64,000 nt of DNA from NCBI RefSeq assembly GCF_013035425.1, contig NZ_WQHX01000001.1, positions 62,001 to 126,000 on the forward strand. Direction: 5' to 3'. Source of the stretch: Ruegeria arenilitoris (GTDB lineage: Bacteria > Pseudomonadota > Alphaproteobacteria > Rhodobacterales > Rhodobacteraceae). The notes beneath the pieces are model-generated. The model was given only the letters and a program-made list of their open reading frames with translations. It searched no databases and had not been told where the DNA came from. Position numbers and translations under genes: made by a program. Below are positions 53,761 through 63,714 of this stretch, piece by piece; positions within the stretch are counted from its first letter, which is position 1; each line of letters opens with the position of its first letter.

Positions 53761-55422
53761 TCAAACCTCGATCATTTTCGGACGGCGCCGTTCGAACCAC
53801 ATTACGATCATCAGGCGGGTTACAAATATCGCCGTAAAGACCGAAGTCAGAATGCCCAATCCAAGAGTTATTGAGAACCCACGCACCGGACCACTGCCCA
53901 TCGCAAACAGGATCACAGCCGTGATAAAAGTCGTTACGTTCGCGTCCAGAATTGCAGACAAAGCCTTTTCATAACCCAACTCGATGGCACGTGCTGGACC
54001 TTTGGCGGACTTCAACTCTTCTCGGATGCGTTCAAAGATGAGGACATTTGCATCCACCGCCATACCAACCGTCAAAACGATACCTGCAATACCGGGAAGG
54101 GTCAGTGTCGCCCCTATCAGAGACAATAAACCAAAGAGCAAGCCGACGTTGATGATCAACGCTATGTTGGCAAAGATACCGAATAAGCCATAGCTAAGCG
54201 CCATGAAAACCAGAACGGCAACAAATGCCACAACGGTGGCCACCTTGCCCGCATCTATGCTGTCCTGCCCCAGTTCGGGGCCAATTGTGCGCTCTTCAAG
54301 AAACTCTAATCCGGCTGGCAAAGCGCCTGCCCGTAACAGAACTGCCAAGTTTGTGCTTTCCTCGACCGTAAAGTTTCCGGTGATGATACCCGAGCCGCCC
54401 GGAATATGGCTTTGGATCACCGGGGCTGAAATCACCTCTTCATCCAGTACGATTGCAAAGGGGGCACCGATGTTTTCTAGAGTATAGTCGCCGAACTTGC
54501 GTGCTCCGGACGTATTGAAGCGGAAGCTTACCGCGGGTCGGCCGTTTTGGTCGAATGACGGTTGCGCGTCTACAAGTTCTTCGCCGGTAACGACAGGTGC
54601 AGCATCGATTACGTAAAAACGTCCCTCCTCGTCCAACGATGGAACGACCTTTTCCCCGGGACTTACAGTATCTTCCAGACTGTTTGCGGGTCCCACCACC
54701 GGGTTGAACGTCAACTGCGCGGTGGTTCCGATGATCTCCTTTAGCTCACCCGCGCTGCCAATGCCCGGCACTTGGATAAGAATTCGATCAGCCCCTTGGC
54801 GTTGGATGGTCGGTTCACGTGTTCCGACCTCATCGATCCGGCGGCGCACAATCTCAAGCGATTGACGCACGGTTCGGTCATCCGAAGCAAGTCGTTCAGC
54901 TTCGGACAGCTGCACGACGACAATGTCGCCCTCGGCGCGGGCTTCAATATCGGTCGCGCCAACCCCCGTAAGCGTCTGAACTTGCCGAGCAAGTCCGCGC
55001 ACGACTTCCAGAGCGCGTGGCATTCCATCGGGCTGGCTGATACGTACGCGAATCTCGTCCGGGGCAGATGGTTGTTTGCGGATCGTTCCCACGGTTGCGC
55101 GCTCCTCGCGCAGAGCATCCCTAATGTCGGGCCACATTGAATCCATTCGGGATTCGTAAACATCACCCACCTGGACTTCGGCAAGCAAATGCGCACCGCC
55201 GCGCAAATCCAAGCCCAGATTGACCAGCGATGAAGGCATCCAATTCGGCCATAGCGCAGCTTCGGCCTGCATCTCAGGCGTATCGACGCCAAGGTCGATC
55301 GCTGTCTTTGCGTCGTTTGATTGTTCGACGCGGGTGTAAAACGCATTTGGCAAGGCCAATATCAAGCCGATTACACAAACCAGCCAGATCAGAACCCGCT
55401 TCCAGGTATCAATTTGCAGCAT
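53761..55422 (-). CDS. secD: Protein translocase subunit SecD
   Basis: A 553-residue protein: N-terminal membrane helix, the LGLDLRGGAHLLAEV motif, a large periplasmic domain with RRRIDEVGTREPTIQRQG and RILIQVPGIG, and the membrane part with AVDANVLIFERIREE and GSGPVRGFSITLGLGILTS. Size is normal. Part of yajC-secD-secF. Confidence 0.97.
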   Translation of the reverse strand: MLQIDTWKRVLIWLVCVIGLILALPNAFYTRVEQSNDAKTAIDLGVDTPEMQAEAALWPNWMPSSLVNLGLDLRGGAHLLAEVQVGDVYESRMDSMWPDIRDALREERATVGTIRKQPSAPDEIRVRISQPDGMPRALEVVRGLARQVQTLTGVGATDIEARAEGDIVVVQLSEAERLASDDRTVRQSLEIVRRRIDEVGTREPTIQRQGADRILIQVPGIGSAGELKEIIGTTAQLTFNPVVGPANSLEDTVSPGEKVVPSLDEEGRFYVIDAAPVVTGEELVDAQPSFDQNGRPAVSFRFNTSGARKFGDYTLENIGAPFAIVLDEEVISAPVIQSHIPGGSGIITGNFTVEESTNLAVLLRAGALPAGLEFLEERTIGPELGQDSIDAGKVATVVAFVAVLVFMALSYGLFGIFANIALIINVGLLFGLLSLIGATLTLPGIAGIVLTVGMAVDANVLIFERIREELKSAKGPARAIELGYEKALSAILDANVTTFITAVILFAMGSGPVRGFSITLGLGILTSVFTAIFVTRLMIVMWFERRRPKMIEV

Positions 55423-55455
55423 TACCCTGCCTTTTTAAGGATTTATCGCGCGAAG

Positions 55456-55740
55456 TTATTTTGCCGGTTCTGTCTTGTTCAGCACCTGCGCTACAGTTGA
55501 TTGGACCACGCGCACCTTTACACCCTCGGCAATCTCGACCTCAAGCTCTCCATCATCTTTGACCTTGGCGACCTTGCCGATCAAACCTCCTTGGGTCACG
55601 ATCTGATCTCCACGACGCAAGGCATCAACCATCGCCTTGTGCTCCTTGATTTTCTTCTGCTGCGGCCGGATCAGCAGAAAGTACATTATGCCGAAAATCA
55701 GGATCAGCGGGAGAAACTGGGCGATTGCGCCACCTTCCAT
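55456..55740 (-). CDS. yajC: Preprotein translocase subunit YajC
   Basis: A 94-residue protein with one membrane helix (FLPLILIFGIMYFLLIRPQQKKIKEH) and the KOW-like tail LRRGDQIVTQGGLIGKVAKV. It associates with SecDF. It starts the yajC-secD-secF transcript; the promoter should be between it and the divergent MscS gene. Confidence 0.96.
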   Translation of the reverse strand: MEGGAIAQFLPLILIFGIMYFLLIRPQQKKIKEHKAMVDALRRGDQIVTQGGLIGKVAKVKDDGELEVEIAEGVKVRVVQSTVAQVLNKTEPAK

Positions 55741-55942
55741 GGGATATTCCTTTGTTCAGACGATGCGGAACCCTCTCCGCAAATTTGGCGGGAACCTATG
55801 CTTTGAATGGGCTGTTTGCAAGCAAAGGCGGCATAGCGTTTTAACAAGACCACCCCACAATACCACAGGATACCGCAAACCGTTGCAGATATGTCCTAGG
55901 CACGTCCGCGAACTTAGGTATAGTCTTTGCATGGGGGGACCA

Positions 55943-57604
55943 ATGCCAAAGTCGATCAAACCTTTCGTTTTACTATCAAATTTCCTGACTTTGATCGCTT
56001 TGGTTTTATGGCTGTGCGCACCGGTTTCGGCGCAGGAAACACCCGTGGTAACCGACGAAGCCGAAGCGACCGAGCTGAACGATTTTATGGCTCCGGTCAT
56101 TATTGATGGGGAAATCCTTTTTCAACTACGCGGATCAAGCGCCCTACCAGCGTCCGAACGCGCAGAGGGCGTTCAGCAAAAAATCATAGAAGTAGCCGAA
56201 GCCTCTGATGCAGCAACGGTAAATATTACTTACGACGAAACCGAGCTCGGCATCTGGATCCTAGTGGATGGCGTCAATGTGTCGATCGTGACCGACGCCG
56301 ACTCAGACCTGGACCAGATGGAACTCAGTGTTCTCAGCATATTACACGGCAATGCTATCAAAGAATCTATTGAGGCGTATCGCGCCAACAGAACTGAAAA
56401 GGCGCGCGTATCTGGCGCTATCGAAGCTATTGGATGGACGATCGGTTTTGCCTTATTCGTAGTGGCAATCCTATGGCTCCACCGTCGGATTAAACGACGC
56501 ACCCTACGTTTTGTTCGACGCTATTTAAAAGACGTCGAAACAGCGACAGCCGAAACGGTACAGGCCGAAGCAATGGCCGCACTGATCCGATATGGTCTGA
56601 ACTTCGTTTTACTGGCGATTTTCTTTTTCGGATTCTATTACTACCTGTCGTTCATTCTGCTGGCCTTCGCTGAAACCAGGTACTTTGCACAGCTTTTGCT
56701 GACCTATCTGACAGAACCGGTTCTGCAAATCGTAAAAGGTATCATCAGCTATGTTCCCAACCTGATCATGTTGGCACTTATCACTTGGGTAACATTGTAT
56801 ATTATCAGAGGCTTGCGCGTGTTCTTTGACACAGTCGAAGCCGGGACTTTTGACCTAGGTGACTTTGAAAAACATTGGATAAATCCGACTTTTAACATCA
56901 CCCGAGTTGTGGTGATTTTAATCGCGTTAGTTTTTGCTGTTCCCTATATTCCCGGCTCGGACTCTGCCGCTTTTCAGGGATTGACGATCTTGGTTGGCGC
57001 GATGCTTTCGTTGGGCGCAAACTCGGTCGTTTCAAATATGCTTGCCGGGTTATTCGTTATTTATCGCCGCTCAACATCGATAGGAGACCGAATTCAAATA
57101 GGAGATCACATTGGCGACGTTGTGCAGATCAAGTTGATGGAAACCCATCTGAAATCGATCAAGAATGAACTGATTTCGATTCCCAATGCGCAGCTAATGA
57201 ATTCAGATGTCGTCAATTTCTCGAAAAAGACGGACGGTAACGGCCTTTTGCTCCACACAACTGTCGGGATAGGTTATGAAGAGCAGCCTGAAAAAGTCGA
57301 AGCCATGTTGGTCGAAGCCGCAAACCGTACCAAGGGGATCAAGGCCAAACCGGAACCGTTTGTGTTATGGACAGCTTTGGCCGACTACGCGATCAACTAT
57401 CAGATAAACGGGTACACTACTCGTGGCAGTATTATTCCGAAAATCAAATCGGACCTGCATCGCAATATCGTAGCCGTTTTCAATGAAAATAATGTTCAGA
57501 TCATGACACCATCCTATATTGCAGATCCGCAAGAACCGAAGATTCCAACAGACGAGTGGGACGGTCACCTGGTCCACAAGGGCCGCGAGGAAGCTGAGAA
57601 GTAA
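55943..57604 (+). CDS. Mechanosensitive ion channel of the MscS family (large form)
   Basis: A 553-residue membrane protein: signal peptide ending PVSAQ-E, a periplasmic N-terminal domain of about 130 residues, several helices, then the MscS pore helix (GLTILVGAMLSLGANSVVSNMLAG), the beta domain (IGDRIQIGDHIGDVVQIKLMET) and the C-terminal domain (GIGYEEQPEKVEAMLVEA). It opens under membrane tension to relieve osmotic shock. GGGGGGA lies just before the ATG at 55943; an in-frame ATG at 55931 is an alternative. Confidence 0.9.
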   Translation: MPKSIKPFVLLSNFLTLIALVLWLCAPVSAQETPVVTDEAEATELNDFMAPVIIDGEILFQLRGSSALPASERAEGVQQKIIEVAEASDAATVNITYDETELGIWILVDGVNVSIVTDADSDLDQMELSVLSILHGNAIKESIEAYRANRTEKARVSGAIEAIGWTIGFALFVVAILWLHRRIKRRTLRFVRRYLKDVETATAETVQAEAMAALIRYGLNFVLLAIFFFGFYYYLSFILLAFAETRYFAQLLLTYLTEPVLQIVKGIISYVPNLIMLALITWVTLYIIRGLRVFFDTVEAGTFDLGDFEKHWINPTFNITRVVVILIALVFAVPYIPGSDSAAFQGLTILVGAMLSLGANSVVSNMLAGLFVIYRRSTSIGDRIQIGDHIGDVVQIKLMETHLKSIKNELISIPNAQLMNSDVVNFSKKTDGNGLLLHTTVGIGYEEQPEKVEAMLVEAANRTKGIKAKPEPFVLWTALADYAINYQINGYTTRGSIIPKIKSDLHRNIVAVFNENNVQIMTPSYIADPQEPKIPTDEWDGHLVHKGREEAEK

Positions 57605-57690
57605 GCAAGAATTGCCGTGACGGTGCTACACCCTGCCCACCATTTGGTGCATAAGCAGCAGCAGTGATTCACGCATCAAGGATCTAACCA

Positions 57691-58983
57691 ATGCACGACA
57701 TCCGGGCAATTCGCGAAAACCCAGCCGCATTCGACACCGCTTTAGCGCGCCGCGGGGATGCGCCTATGTCGTCAGACCTACTGCGGCTCGATGAAAGTCG
57801 GCGGGCTAAGATACTGGCAGCAGAAACTGCTCAGGCCGATCAGAACAAAGCCAGTAAAGAGGTTGGCGCTGCCAAAGGCCGAGGTGATGAAGCCGAATTC
57901 GAACGCCTGCGCACGTTGGTCGCGGAGAAAAAGGCCGAAGTTGCCCAGATGCAAACCGAGGCCAAGGATCTCGACGCATTGCTGGTCGATCAACTGGCGC
58001 GCATCGCCAACTTGCCTGCTGATGACGTGCCGGAAGGTGCGGACGAAGATGACAATGTCGAGGTCAACCGCTGGGGCACCCCGCGTACATTCGATTTCAC
58101 ACCCAAAGAGCACTATGAAATCCCTTCAGTTGCAGCGGCAATGGACTTTGAAACAGCTGCCAAAACCAGCGGCAGCCGGTTTGTAAACCTGTCCAAAGGC
58201 GTGGCACGCGTCCATCGCGCGTTGGCCCAATTCATGCTGGACACGCACATTGACAAAAACGGCCTTACCGAAATGCAAACGCCGGTGCTGGTTCGCGATG
58301 AGGCCATGTACGGCACTGACAAATTACCGAAATTTGGTGAAGACAGCTATCAGACGACCAACGGCTGGTGGTTGATCCCTACGTCAGAGGTCACCCTGAC
58401 ATACTCTGTTTCAGGCGACATTCTTGAGGAACGCGACTTGCCCATTCGCATGACGGCTCATACGGTCTGTTTTCGTTCCGAGGCAGGCAGCGCTGGAAAG
58501 GACACCGCCGGAATGTTGCGACAGCACCAGTTCGAAAAGGTCGAAATGGTCTCTATCACACATCCCGAGAAATCGGATGACGAACAAAAGCGCATGTTGC
58601 GCTGTGCCGAAGGCATTCTGGAACAATTGGGTATTCCGTACCGTACGGTCGTTTTGTGCACTGGGGATATGGGATTTGGTGCACGCCGCACCTTTGATAT
58701 CGAAGCTTGGCTGCCCGGCCAGGGTACCTATCGCGAGATCAGTTCGGTTTCGACCACCGGAGATTTTCAAGCACGTCGCATGAATGCTCGCTTCCGTCCC
58801 GAGGGAGGCGGTAAGCCAGAATACGTCCATACACTAAATGGATCGGGCCTCGCGGTCGGTCGTTGCTTGATTGCCGTTTTGGAAAACGGTCAAAACTCAG
58901 ACGGCACCGTCACCCTTCCTGACGTCCTTGCGCCCTATCTCGGCGGTAAGCTGACGCTTTTGAATAACGGTTCGCTGTCATAG
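57691..58983 (+). CDS. serS: Seryl-tRNA synthetase
   Basis: A 430-residue class II synthetase: [21 protein letters not shown], the long coiled-coil arm (residues 30-105), motif 2 [26 protein letters not shown] and motif 3 [18 protein letters not shown]. It charges tRNA-Ser. Normal length. A clear terminator follows. Confidence 0.97.
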   Translation: MHDIRAIRENPAAFDTALARRGDAPMSSDLLRLDESRRAKILAAETAQADQNKASKEVGAAKGRGDEAEFERLRTLVAEKKAEVAQMQTEAKDLDALLVDQLARIANLPADDVPEGADEDDNVEVNRWGTPRTFDFTPKEHYEIPSVAAAMDFETAAKTSGSRFVNLSKGVARVHRALAQFMLDTHIDKNGLTEMQTPVLVRDEAMYGTDKLPKFGEDSYQTTNGWWLIPTSEVTLTYSVSGDILEERDLPIRMTAHTVCFRSEAGSAGKDTAGMLRQHQFEKVEMVSITHPEKSDDEQKRMLRCAEGILEQLGIPYRTVVLCTGDMGFGARRTFDIEAWLPGQGTYREISSVSTTGDFQARRMNARFRPEGGGKPEYVHTLNGSGLAVGRCLIAVLENGQNSDGTVTLPDVLAPYLGGKLTLLNNGSLS

Positions 58984-59014
58984 AAAACCAGCGCATTTGC
59001 GACGCGCTGGTTTT
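58984..59014. terminator. Terminator after serS
   Basis: AAAACCAGCGC (58984-58994) pairs with GCGCTGGTTTT (59004-59014). The symmetric A and T runs allow use from both sides, by serS and by the convergent helix-hairpin-helix gene. Confidence 0.85.
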
Positions 59015-59036
59015 GGAGTAAAAACGCGGAGAAGAA

Positions 59037-59591
59037 CTACTTCTTCGCTTTTTTCTTGCCGGACTTTTTGTCTGATTTTTTGTCAGACTTTTTCTTTTCA
59101 TCCTTTTTTGATTTCTTGTCCTTTTTGGACTTTTTCTTGACCTTTTCCTTGGCCTTTTTAAAGGCGGCTTCCATCTCAGACTTCTTTTTTGCGGCTTTTT
59201 CTGCCTTGGCTTTTGCTTTGGCCTTTTTCTTGGCCTTAGCCTCTGCTGCCGCCAACTCTGCAGCCGCGCGTTCCTCGGCCGCTTTGCGCTCAGATTCCGC
59301 CTTTTTAGCGGCGGCAGTCGAGCGTGCAGCTGTCGGTCGCGTCGACGGTTTCCGGGTCGTCGTTTTGCGAGCCGGCGCACGGCGGGCAGGAGCCTTAGCT
59401 GCGGGTTTTGACGCAGCGGCCTGTTTTGCGGCAGCTATCAGTATCGGAGCGCGCGAAGCACCGATGCGTGGGACTTTCAGCAAGTCTTCAGGCTTGGCCT
59501 TTGCCAAGTCTTCGGCAGTTTTGAAGCCATTCGCGCTCAGAGCTTGCGCCAGAGCGGGTCCTACGCCTCGCACTTCGGTAACAGCGGTCAT
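59037..59591 (-). CDS. Helix-hairpin-helix protein with a lysine/alanine-rich tail
   Basis: A 184-residue protein. Residues 1-60 form a helix-hairpin-helix pair like the DNA-binding fold of DNA repair proteins and 50S L21-associated domains (VRGVGPALAQALSANGFKTAEDLAKAKPEDLLKVPRIG). Residues 60-100 are Ala/Arg/Thr-rich, and residues 100-184 are almost only Lys, Ala, Glu, Ser and Asp (KKAKAKAKAEKAAKKK, KSKKDKKSKKDEKKKSDKK). The tail recalls histone H1-like bacterial proteins. A nucleoid or RNA-binding role is inference. Two open frames opposite or overlapping it are artefacts of the biased codons. Confidence 0.75.
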   Translation of the reverse strand: MTAVTEVRGVGPALAQALSANGFKTAEDLAKAKPEDLLKVPRIGASRAPILIAAAKQAAASKPAAKAPARRAPARKTTTRKPSTRPTAARSTAAAKKAESERKAAEERAAAELAAAEAKAKKKAKAKAKAEKAAKKKSEMEAAFKKAKEKVKKKSKKDKKSKKDEKKKSDKKSDKKSGKKKAKK

Positions 59592-59687
59592 TTGAGGTCC
59601 TTTCTTTCTCTCCCTGCAGATTTATGTATATACTTTAAATATACATTTTAACAAGAGCGCACTACCTAAGCAAAGCCCAACGTATTC

Positions 59688-60674
59688 TCAACCATTTTGT
59701 ATAACTTGCGAACCCGATATTTTCCCCGGGAATGGGACCAACCTGTTCGTTTCTTCATCCCATAGTTTTAGGTTCAAGGCAGCAACGGCCTCGGGGAACT
59801 TGATCCGGCGGGGCGTAAATTCTGGCGGTAGGTTGTAGTGGCAAGCTCGTAACCGATAAGATGGAATGCGCGCATTGAAATGGTGAATGTCGTGTAGGGT
59901 GATACACGCGACGGCATTGTCGAACCACCAGCCAAAATCCAACGCTGATGACCCTTGCAAGGCAGCCAATTGCGGATCCAAATCCGGTCGCCGATCCCAA
60001 TAAGTGTCTTCAAAATTATGCTGAAGATAAACAAGAAAGACGCCCAACATACCGCCCAGAAACGAAAATACCAGCCAGACTAAGATCCCCGTGGTACCTG
60101 AAACAAGGTATAAAAGCCCAAGGAAGACAACGATAGAAACGTTGTGCAAAAGCACGCCTTTAGCGCCAAAACGCATGGTATTCTTGGGCCAACGATAGCG
60201 GATGAAATAAGTAAACAACGCGCCAGCAGGAACCAGAATGAACGGGTTTCTATACAGACGATAAAACAAACGTGTTTTCCAGTCGGCCGCGTTCCATTCC
60301 CGCAGGGTCATTGTGTGGATTTCACCAGTCTCCCGGTGATCGAGATTGCCAATGCCAGCATGATGCAGGTTATGGTTCTGTTTCATCACCTCAAACGGTG
60401 CAAAGGTGAAAGGTGAAAGGCCATGGCCCGCCCATTCATTCTGCTGTCTCGTTTCAAACAACGAATGGTGGCCGCAGTCGTGCTGCAGTACATAAAGTCG
60501 AACGGCAGAAAACGCAAAAACTACACCGGCCGGGACCATGACATACCATTTTTCGACATAAACAATCGCCAAAGCCAGCGACGCGAAATAAACCGCAAAA
60601 GTCCCGAAATAGCTTAGCGCGGCCAACCGGTTGTCCTGCACCGCGTATTGCCGCGTGTATTCCCTCAAATCCAT
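59688..60674 (-). CDS. Fatty acid desaturase (membrane di-iron)
   Basis: A 328-residue membrane protein with the three His boxes HDCGHH (65-70), HNLHH (101-105) and HDIHH (about 262), and four hydrophobic helices. It introduces a double bond into acyl lipids, using di-iron and O2. The box spacing fits the DesA/omega-type family; beta-carotene-type hydroxylases are less likely. The ATG at 60674 has GGGAG eight bases upstream; a GTG at 60689 was not used. Confidence 0.9.
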   Translation of the reverse strand: MDLREYTRQYAVQDNRLAALSYFGTFAVYFASLALAIVYVEKWYVMVPAGVVFAFSAVRLYVLQHDCGHHSLFETRQQNEWAGHGLSPFTFAPFEVMKQNHNLHHAGIGNLDHRETGEIHTMTLREWNAADWKTRLFYRLYRNPFILVPAGALFTYFIRYRWPKNTMRFGAKGVLLHNVSIVVFLGLLYLVSGTTGILVWLVFSFLGGMLGVFLVYLQHNFEDTYWDRRPDLDPQLAALQGSSALDFGWWFDNAVACITLHDIHHFNARIPSYRLRACHYNLPPEFTPRRIKFPEAVAALNLKLWDEETNRLVPFPGKISGSQVIQNG

Positions 60675-60831
60675 CAAGACCGCTCCCACGATGCCCGGCC
60701 GAAATCTAATTCAAAGCTAAGGCGGAATTCCCGCAAATCATGGTACGAGAACAAATTCTCGCAATCAAATGCTAATGCGCCGCAGCTGGGCTGTCACGCC
60801 TTCAACTTGAAAATGTAAGAATTGGGCAGGG

Positions 60832-62295
60832 TTATGCCCTGCCCTTAAGATGTTTAGCCAATGCACCAGCGTTCTTTTTTCGGCGCCCTTTGTAGGGGTT
60901 CTTGTCACCTTGCCCGCGTAATGTCAGGCGAATTGGGGTCCCCGGCATGTCAAAGTCCTCGCGCAGGCCGTTAATCAGATAACGCGAATAGCTGTCCGGC
61001 ATTTTGTCAGGATGCGAGCACATAACGACAAATCCTGGCGGGCGCGTCTTGGCCTGGGTCATATAGCGCAGTTTGATTCTGCGACCTTGAGGCGCTGGAG
61101 GCGGGTGTTGTTCCAACATAGCCGTCAACCAACGGTTCAAGGCGGCGGTTGGCACTCGGCGGTTCCAAACTTCGTGTGCCTTTAAGATAGCTACGCGAAG
61201 ACGCTCTAACCCCCGTCCTGTTTTGGCTGAAACCGTAATCAGCGGTGCGCCTCGCAACTGGGGAAGCAGTCGTTCAAACGATTCTTTCAAGTCGCGCAGT
61301 TTTTGCTGCTTTTCGTCTTCAATATCCCATTTGTTGACAGCGACAACCACGGCGCGGCCTTCCCGCTCGGCAAGATCAGCGATCCGCAGATCCTGCTGTT
61401 CAAATGGAATGGCTGCATCCAATAGCACTACGACGACTTCGGCAAATTTCACTGCTCTCAGGCCGTCAGAGACTGATAGCTTTTCAAGTTTTTCCTGAAC
61501 CTTGGCCTTTTTGCGCATGCCAGCGGTATCAAATATCCGCATTGGAGTGCTGTCACCGTCAGGCCCGGCCCAATCGACCCTCAGGCTAATTGCATCTCGG
61601 GTAATGCCGGCCTCGGGACCGGTCAACAGACGATCTTCGCCAATTATCTTGTTGATCAGAGTGGATTTTCCAGCATTGGGACGCCCTACAACCGCCACCT
61701 GAAGCGGTTTCGCATCAGATATAATGGGCTCTTCGCCCTCGCCCTCTTCATTCAATTCTATGTCGGTCGCTGGCGCATCGTTTGTTTGTTGCGCTTCTGC
61801 TGCGTCGGCCAATGGCATTAGCTGCGCATATAGGTCCGTCATCCCTTCGCCATGTTCGCCCGACATCCGTACAGGCTCGCCGAGGCCCAAATTATAAGCT
61901 TCAAGCACACCAGCTTCCGCCGCGGAACCCTCAGCCTTATTGGCTGCTAAGATCACATGTTTTGCCCGTTTTCGCAGGATTTCAGCAAACATCTCATCAG
62001 TTGGAGTAAGGCCGGTTCGCGCATCGATCATGAACAGGCAAACGTCTGCCATATCAACTGCGCGTTCAGTCAGGCGACGCATCCGCCCTTGCAAACTGTC
62101 GTCCGTCGCGTCCTCAAGACCTGCGGTGTCGATCACAGTAAATCGAAGATCGCCCAGCCGACCTTCGCCTTCACGCAGGTCCCGCGTTACCCCCGGTTGA
62201 TCGTCAACCAAGGCCAATCGTTTGCCGACAAGGCGATTGAACAGAGTGGATTTACCCACATTGGGGCGCCCCACAATTGCGAGGGTCAGCGACAT
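60832..62295 (-). CDS. der: GTPase Der (EngA), ribosome assembly
   Basis: A 487-residue protein with two tandem GTPase domains and a KH-like C-terminal domain: [24 protein letters not shown] and, in the second, [31 protein letters not shown]. The end has [16 protein letters not shown] and [19 protein letters not shown]. It helps 50S subunit maturation. ATG at 62295 matches the family; a TTG three codons earlier was not used. Confidence 0.97.
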   Translation of the reverse strand: MSLTLAIVGRPNVGKSTLFNRLVGKRLALVDDQPGVTRDLREGEGRLGDLRFTVIDTAGLEDATDDSLQGRMRRLTERAVDMADVCLFMIDARTGLTPTDEMFAEILRKRAKHVILAANKAEGSAAEAGVLEAYNLGLGEPVRMSGEHGEGMTDLYAQLMPLADAAEAQQTNDAPATDIELNEEGEGEEPIISDAKPLQVAVVGRPNAGKSTLINKIIGEDRLLTGPEAGITRDAISLRVDWAGPDGDSTPMRIFDTAGMRKKAKVQEKLEKLSVSDGLRAVKFAEVVVVLLDAAIPFEQQDLRIADLAEREGRAVVVAVNKWDIEDEKQQKLRDLKESFERLLPQLRGAPLITVSAKTGRGLERLRVAILKAHEVWNRRVPTAALNRWLTAMLEQHPPPAPQGRRIKLRYMTQAKTRPPGFVVMCSHPDKMPDSYSRYLINGLREDFDMPGTPIRLTLRGQGDKNPYKGRRKKNAGALAKHLKGRA

Positions 62296-62344
62296 GATAC
62301 TCAACTTTCAAAACTCAAGAAGCGCCCTTTAGCGCATCTTTCCG

Positions 62345-63667
62345 TCAACGGAAAGCGTGCAGTTCGCCCTTGGTCGAAACGACGTATAGCGTTTGCCCTG
62401 CTACGACAGGGGCGGTAGTCGCGCCGTTCGGAACCTCGACTTGGTGCACCCGCGACCCATCGACCGGGCTAAAAAAGCGCAAGAATCCGTCATTTGAGGC
62501 GACAACAACTCGGCCTCCGGCAACAATTGGGCCGTAATGGGCAAAGATTGGTCCCCGACGCCCTGGCCTGTCCTTGACAAAACCTGGCAGGTCTTGGGCC
62601 CAGACTATCGATCCGTCAGAAGCATCCAGGCGGACCAACTGACTGCGATCGCTGATCAGAAAGACGCTGTTACCTGCAGGCCAGACCGTATCAACTGCGC
62701 CTTCAGGCGCGGTCCAGCGGCGCTCACCCGTGGCGGCATCAAAGGCGACAGTGCGACCAGAATGGTTTCCGATATAGATCGTGCCGCCTGAGACCATGGG
62801 ACCTCCGGTTACGTCTACGACACGCGCAGCAGCGCGCCCGCGACGTCCACCGGCAACAGAAGCGTTCCAGCGCCGGATACCTCCTTTGCGAAAGGTCGCC
62901 GCGACATCGCCGGACCCAAATGCGAAAACCGCTAAGTCCGAGGTCACAACCGGAGCTGGAGCCCCAAGCACGTTGCCAACACTTGGAGTGCCTTGAACCT
63001 GCCAAGCAATGCGCCCATCCTTGGTGTTGACTGCCCAACCAGTATCGTCACCAGCAACAAGATACAGCAGCCCGTCGCTAACCAATGGCGCACCACTGCC
63101 TGTAGCATTCAAACGCTTTTGCCAACGCTGAACTCCAGTTTTGGCATCCAAAGCCGTCAGCCGACCAAATCCGGACGAGACGTATAGAACCCCGTTCGCA
63201 TATGCTATGCCACCGCCGGTCGCATCAATTTCTTTTTCGGTGGCAGGGATAACATTAGTGCTCCACGCGACTGCCCCCTGAGGAGTAACAGCTGAAACTG
63301 TTGCCGCTGCATCGAGCGTGTAAATCAATCCCCCAGCAACAACCGGATCAGCAGTTATGCGCTGTTTGCGCGCGTCGCCCGCTCCGATCGAGGTTGACCA
63401 AATCCGCTGAGGCGTAGCGCGAAGAGCGGCATTTGTTGTCCGAAATGCAGCTGTACCTGGGCTTTGCGGCCAGCTGGCATTCGCAGACTGCCCGGGCAAA
63501 CTGATCGGTTTTGATCCCCGCGTCTCAACTGTTTCATTGTCTATCGCAGGACGAATGTCTTCACGCTCGCCAGGTAAAATAACCTCAGGCTCCTGACAGG
63601 CGCTGAGAGTCATTAGGGTCAGCGCAGAAACCACTAGTCCAAAATGAGAAATATATTTTGCTGCCAT
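62345..63667 (-). CDS. bamB: Outer membrane assembly lipoprotein BamB
   Basis: A 440-residue lipoprotein: signal with lipobox LMTLSAC (Cys24), then an eight-bladed PQQ-like beta-propeller, with repeats such as GLIYTLDAAATVSAVTPQGAV, GRLTALDAKTGVQRWQKRL and FDAATGERRW. BamB serves the BAM complex that inserts outer membrane proteins. It precedes der, and follows a YfgM-like gene, the order yfgM-bamB-der common to proteobacteria. ATG at 63667 opens the signal. Confidence 0.93.
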   Translation of the reverse strand: MAAKYISHFGLVVSALTLMTLSACQEPEVILPGEREDIRPAIDNETVETRGSKPISLPGQSANASWPQSPGTAAFRTTNAALRATPQRIWSTSIGAGDARKQRITADPVVAGGLIYTLDAAATVSAVTPQGAVAWSTNVIPATEKEIDATGGGIAYANGVLYVSSGFGRLTALDAKTGVQRWQKRLNATGSGAPLVSDGLLYLVAGDDTGWAVNTKDGRIAWQVQGTPSVGNVLGAPAPVVTSDLAVFAFGSGDVAATFRKGGIRRWNASVAGGRRGRAAARVVDVTGGPMVSGGTIYIGNHSGRTVAFDAATGERRWTAPEGAVDTVWPAGNSVFLISDRSQLVRLDASDGSIVWAQDLPGFVKDRPGRRGPIFAHYGPIVAGGRVVVASNDGFLRFFSPVDGSRVHQVEVPNGATTAPVVAGQTLYVVSTKGELHAFR

Positions 63668-63714
63668 GATCTCTTGCACCAGCCTGTCACATCCCGTTTT
63701 GCCGACCCGAAGAA

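Noticed and set aside
54741-55346. 201-codon alternative minus-strand frame inside secD
   Set aside because: The secD frame shows all motifs; the alternative product has no family features.
58910-59380. Second minus-strand frame of 156 codons, Arg/Lys/Pro-rich
   Set aside because: A shifted reading of the same lysine-rich tail; it runs through the serS terminator and has no fold.
59056-59595. Open frame of 179 codons on the plus strand opposite the helix-hairpin-helix gene
   Set aside because: It is the mirror of a Lys/Ala-rich coding sequence and yields a Phe/Leu/Ala-rich low-complexity product with no initiation signal. The minus-strand gene has a real domain.
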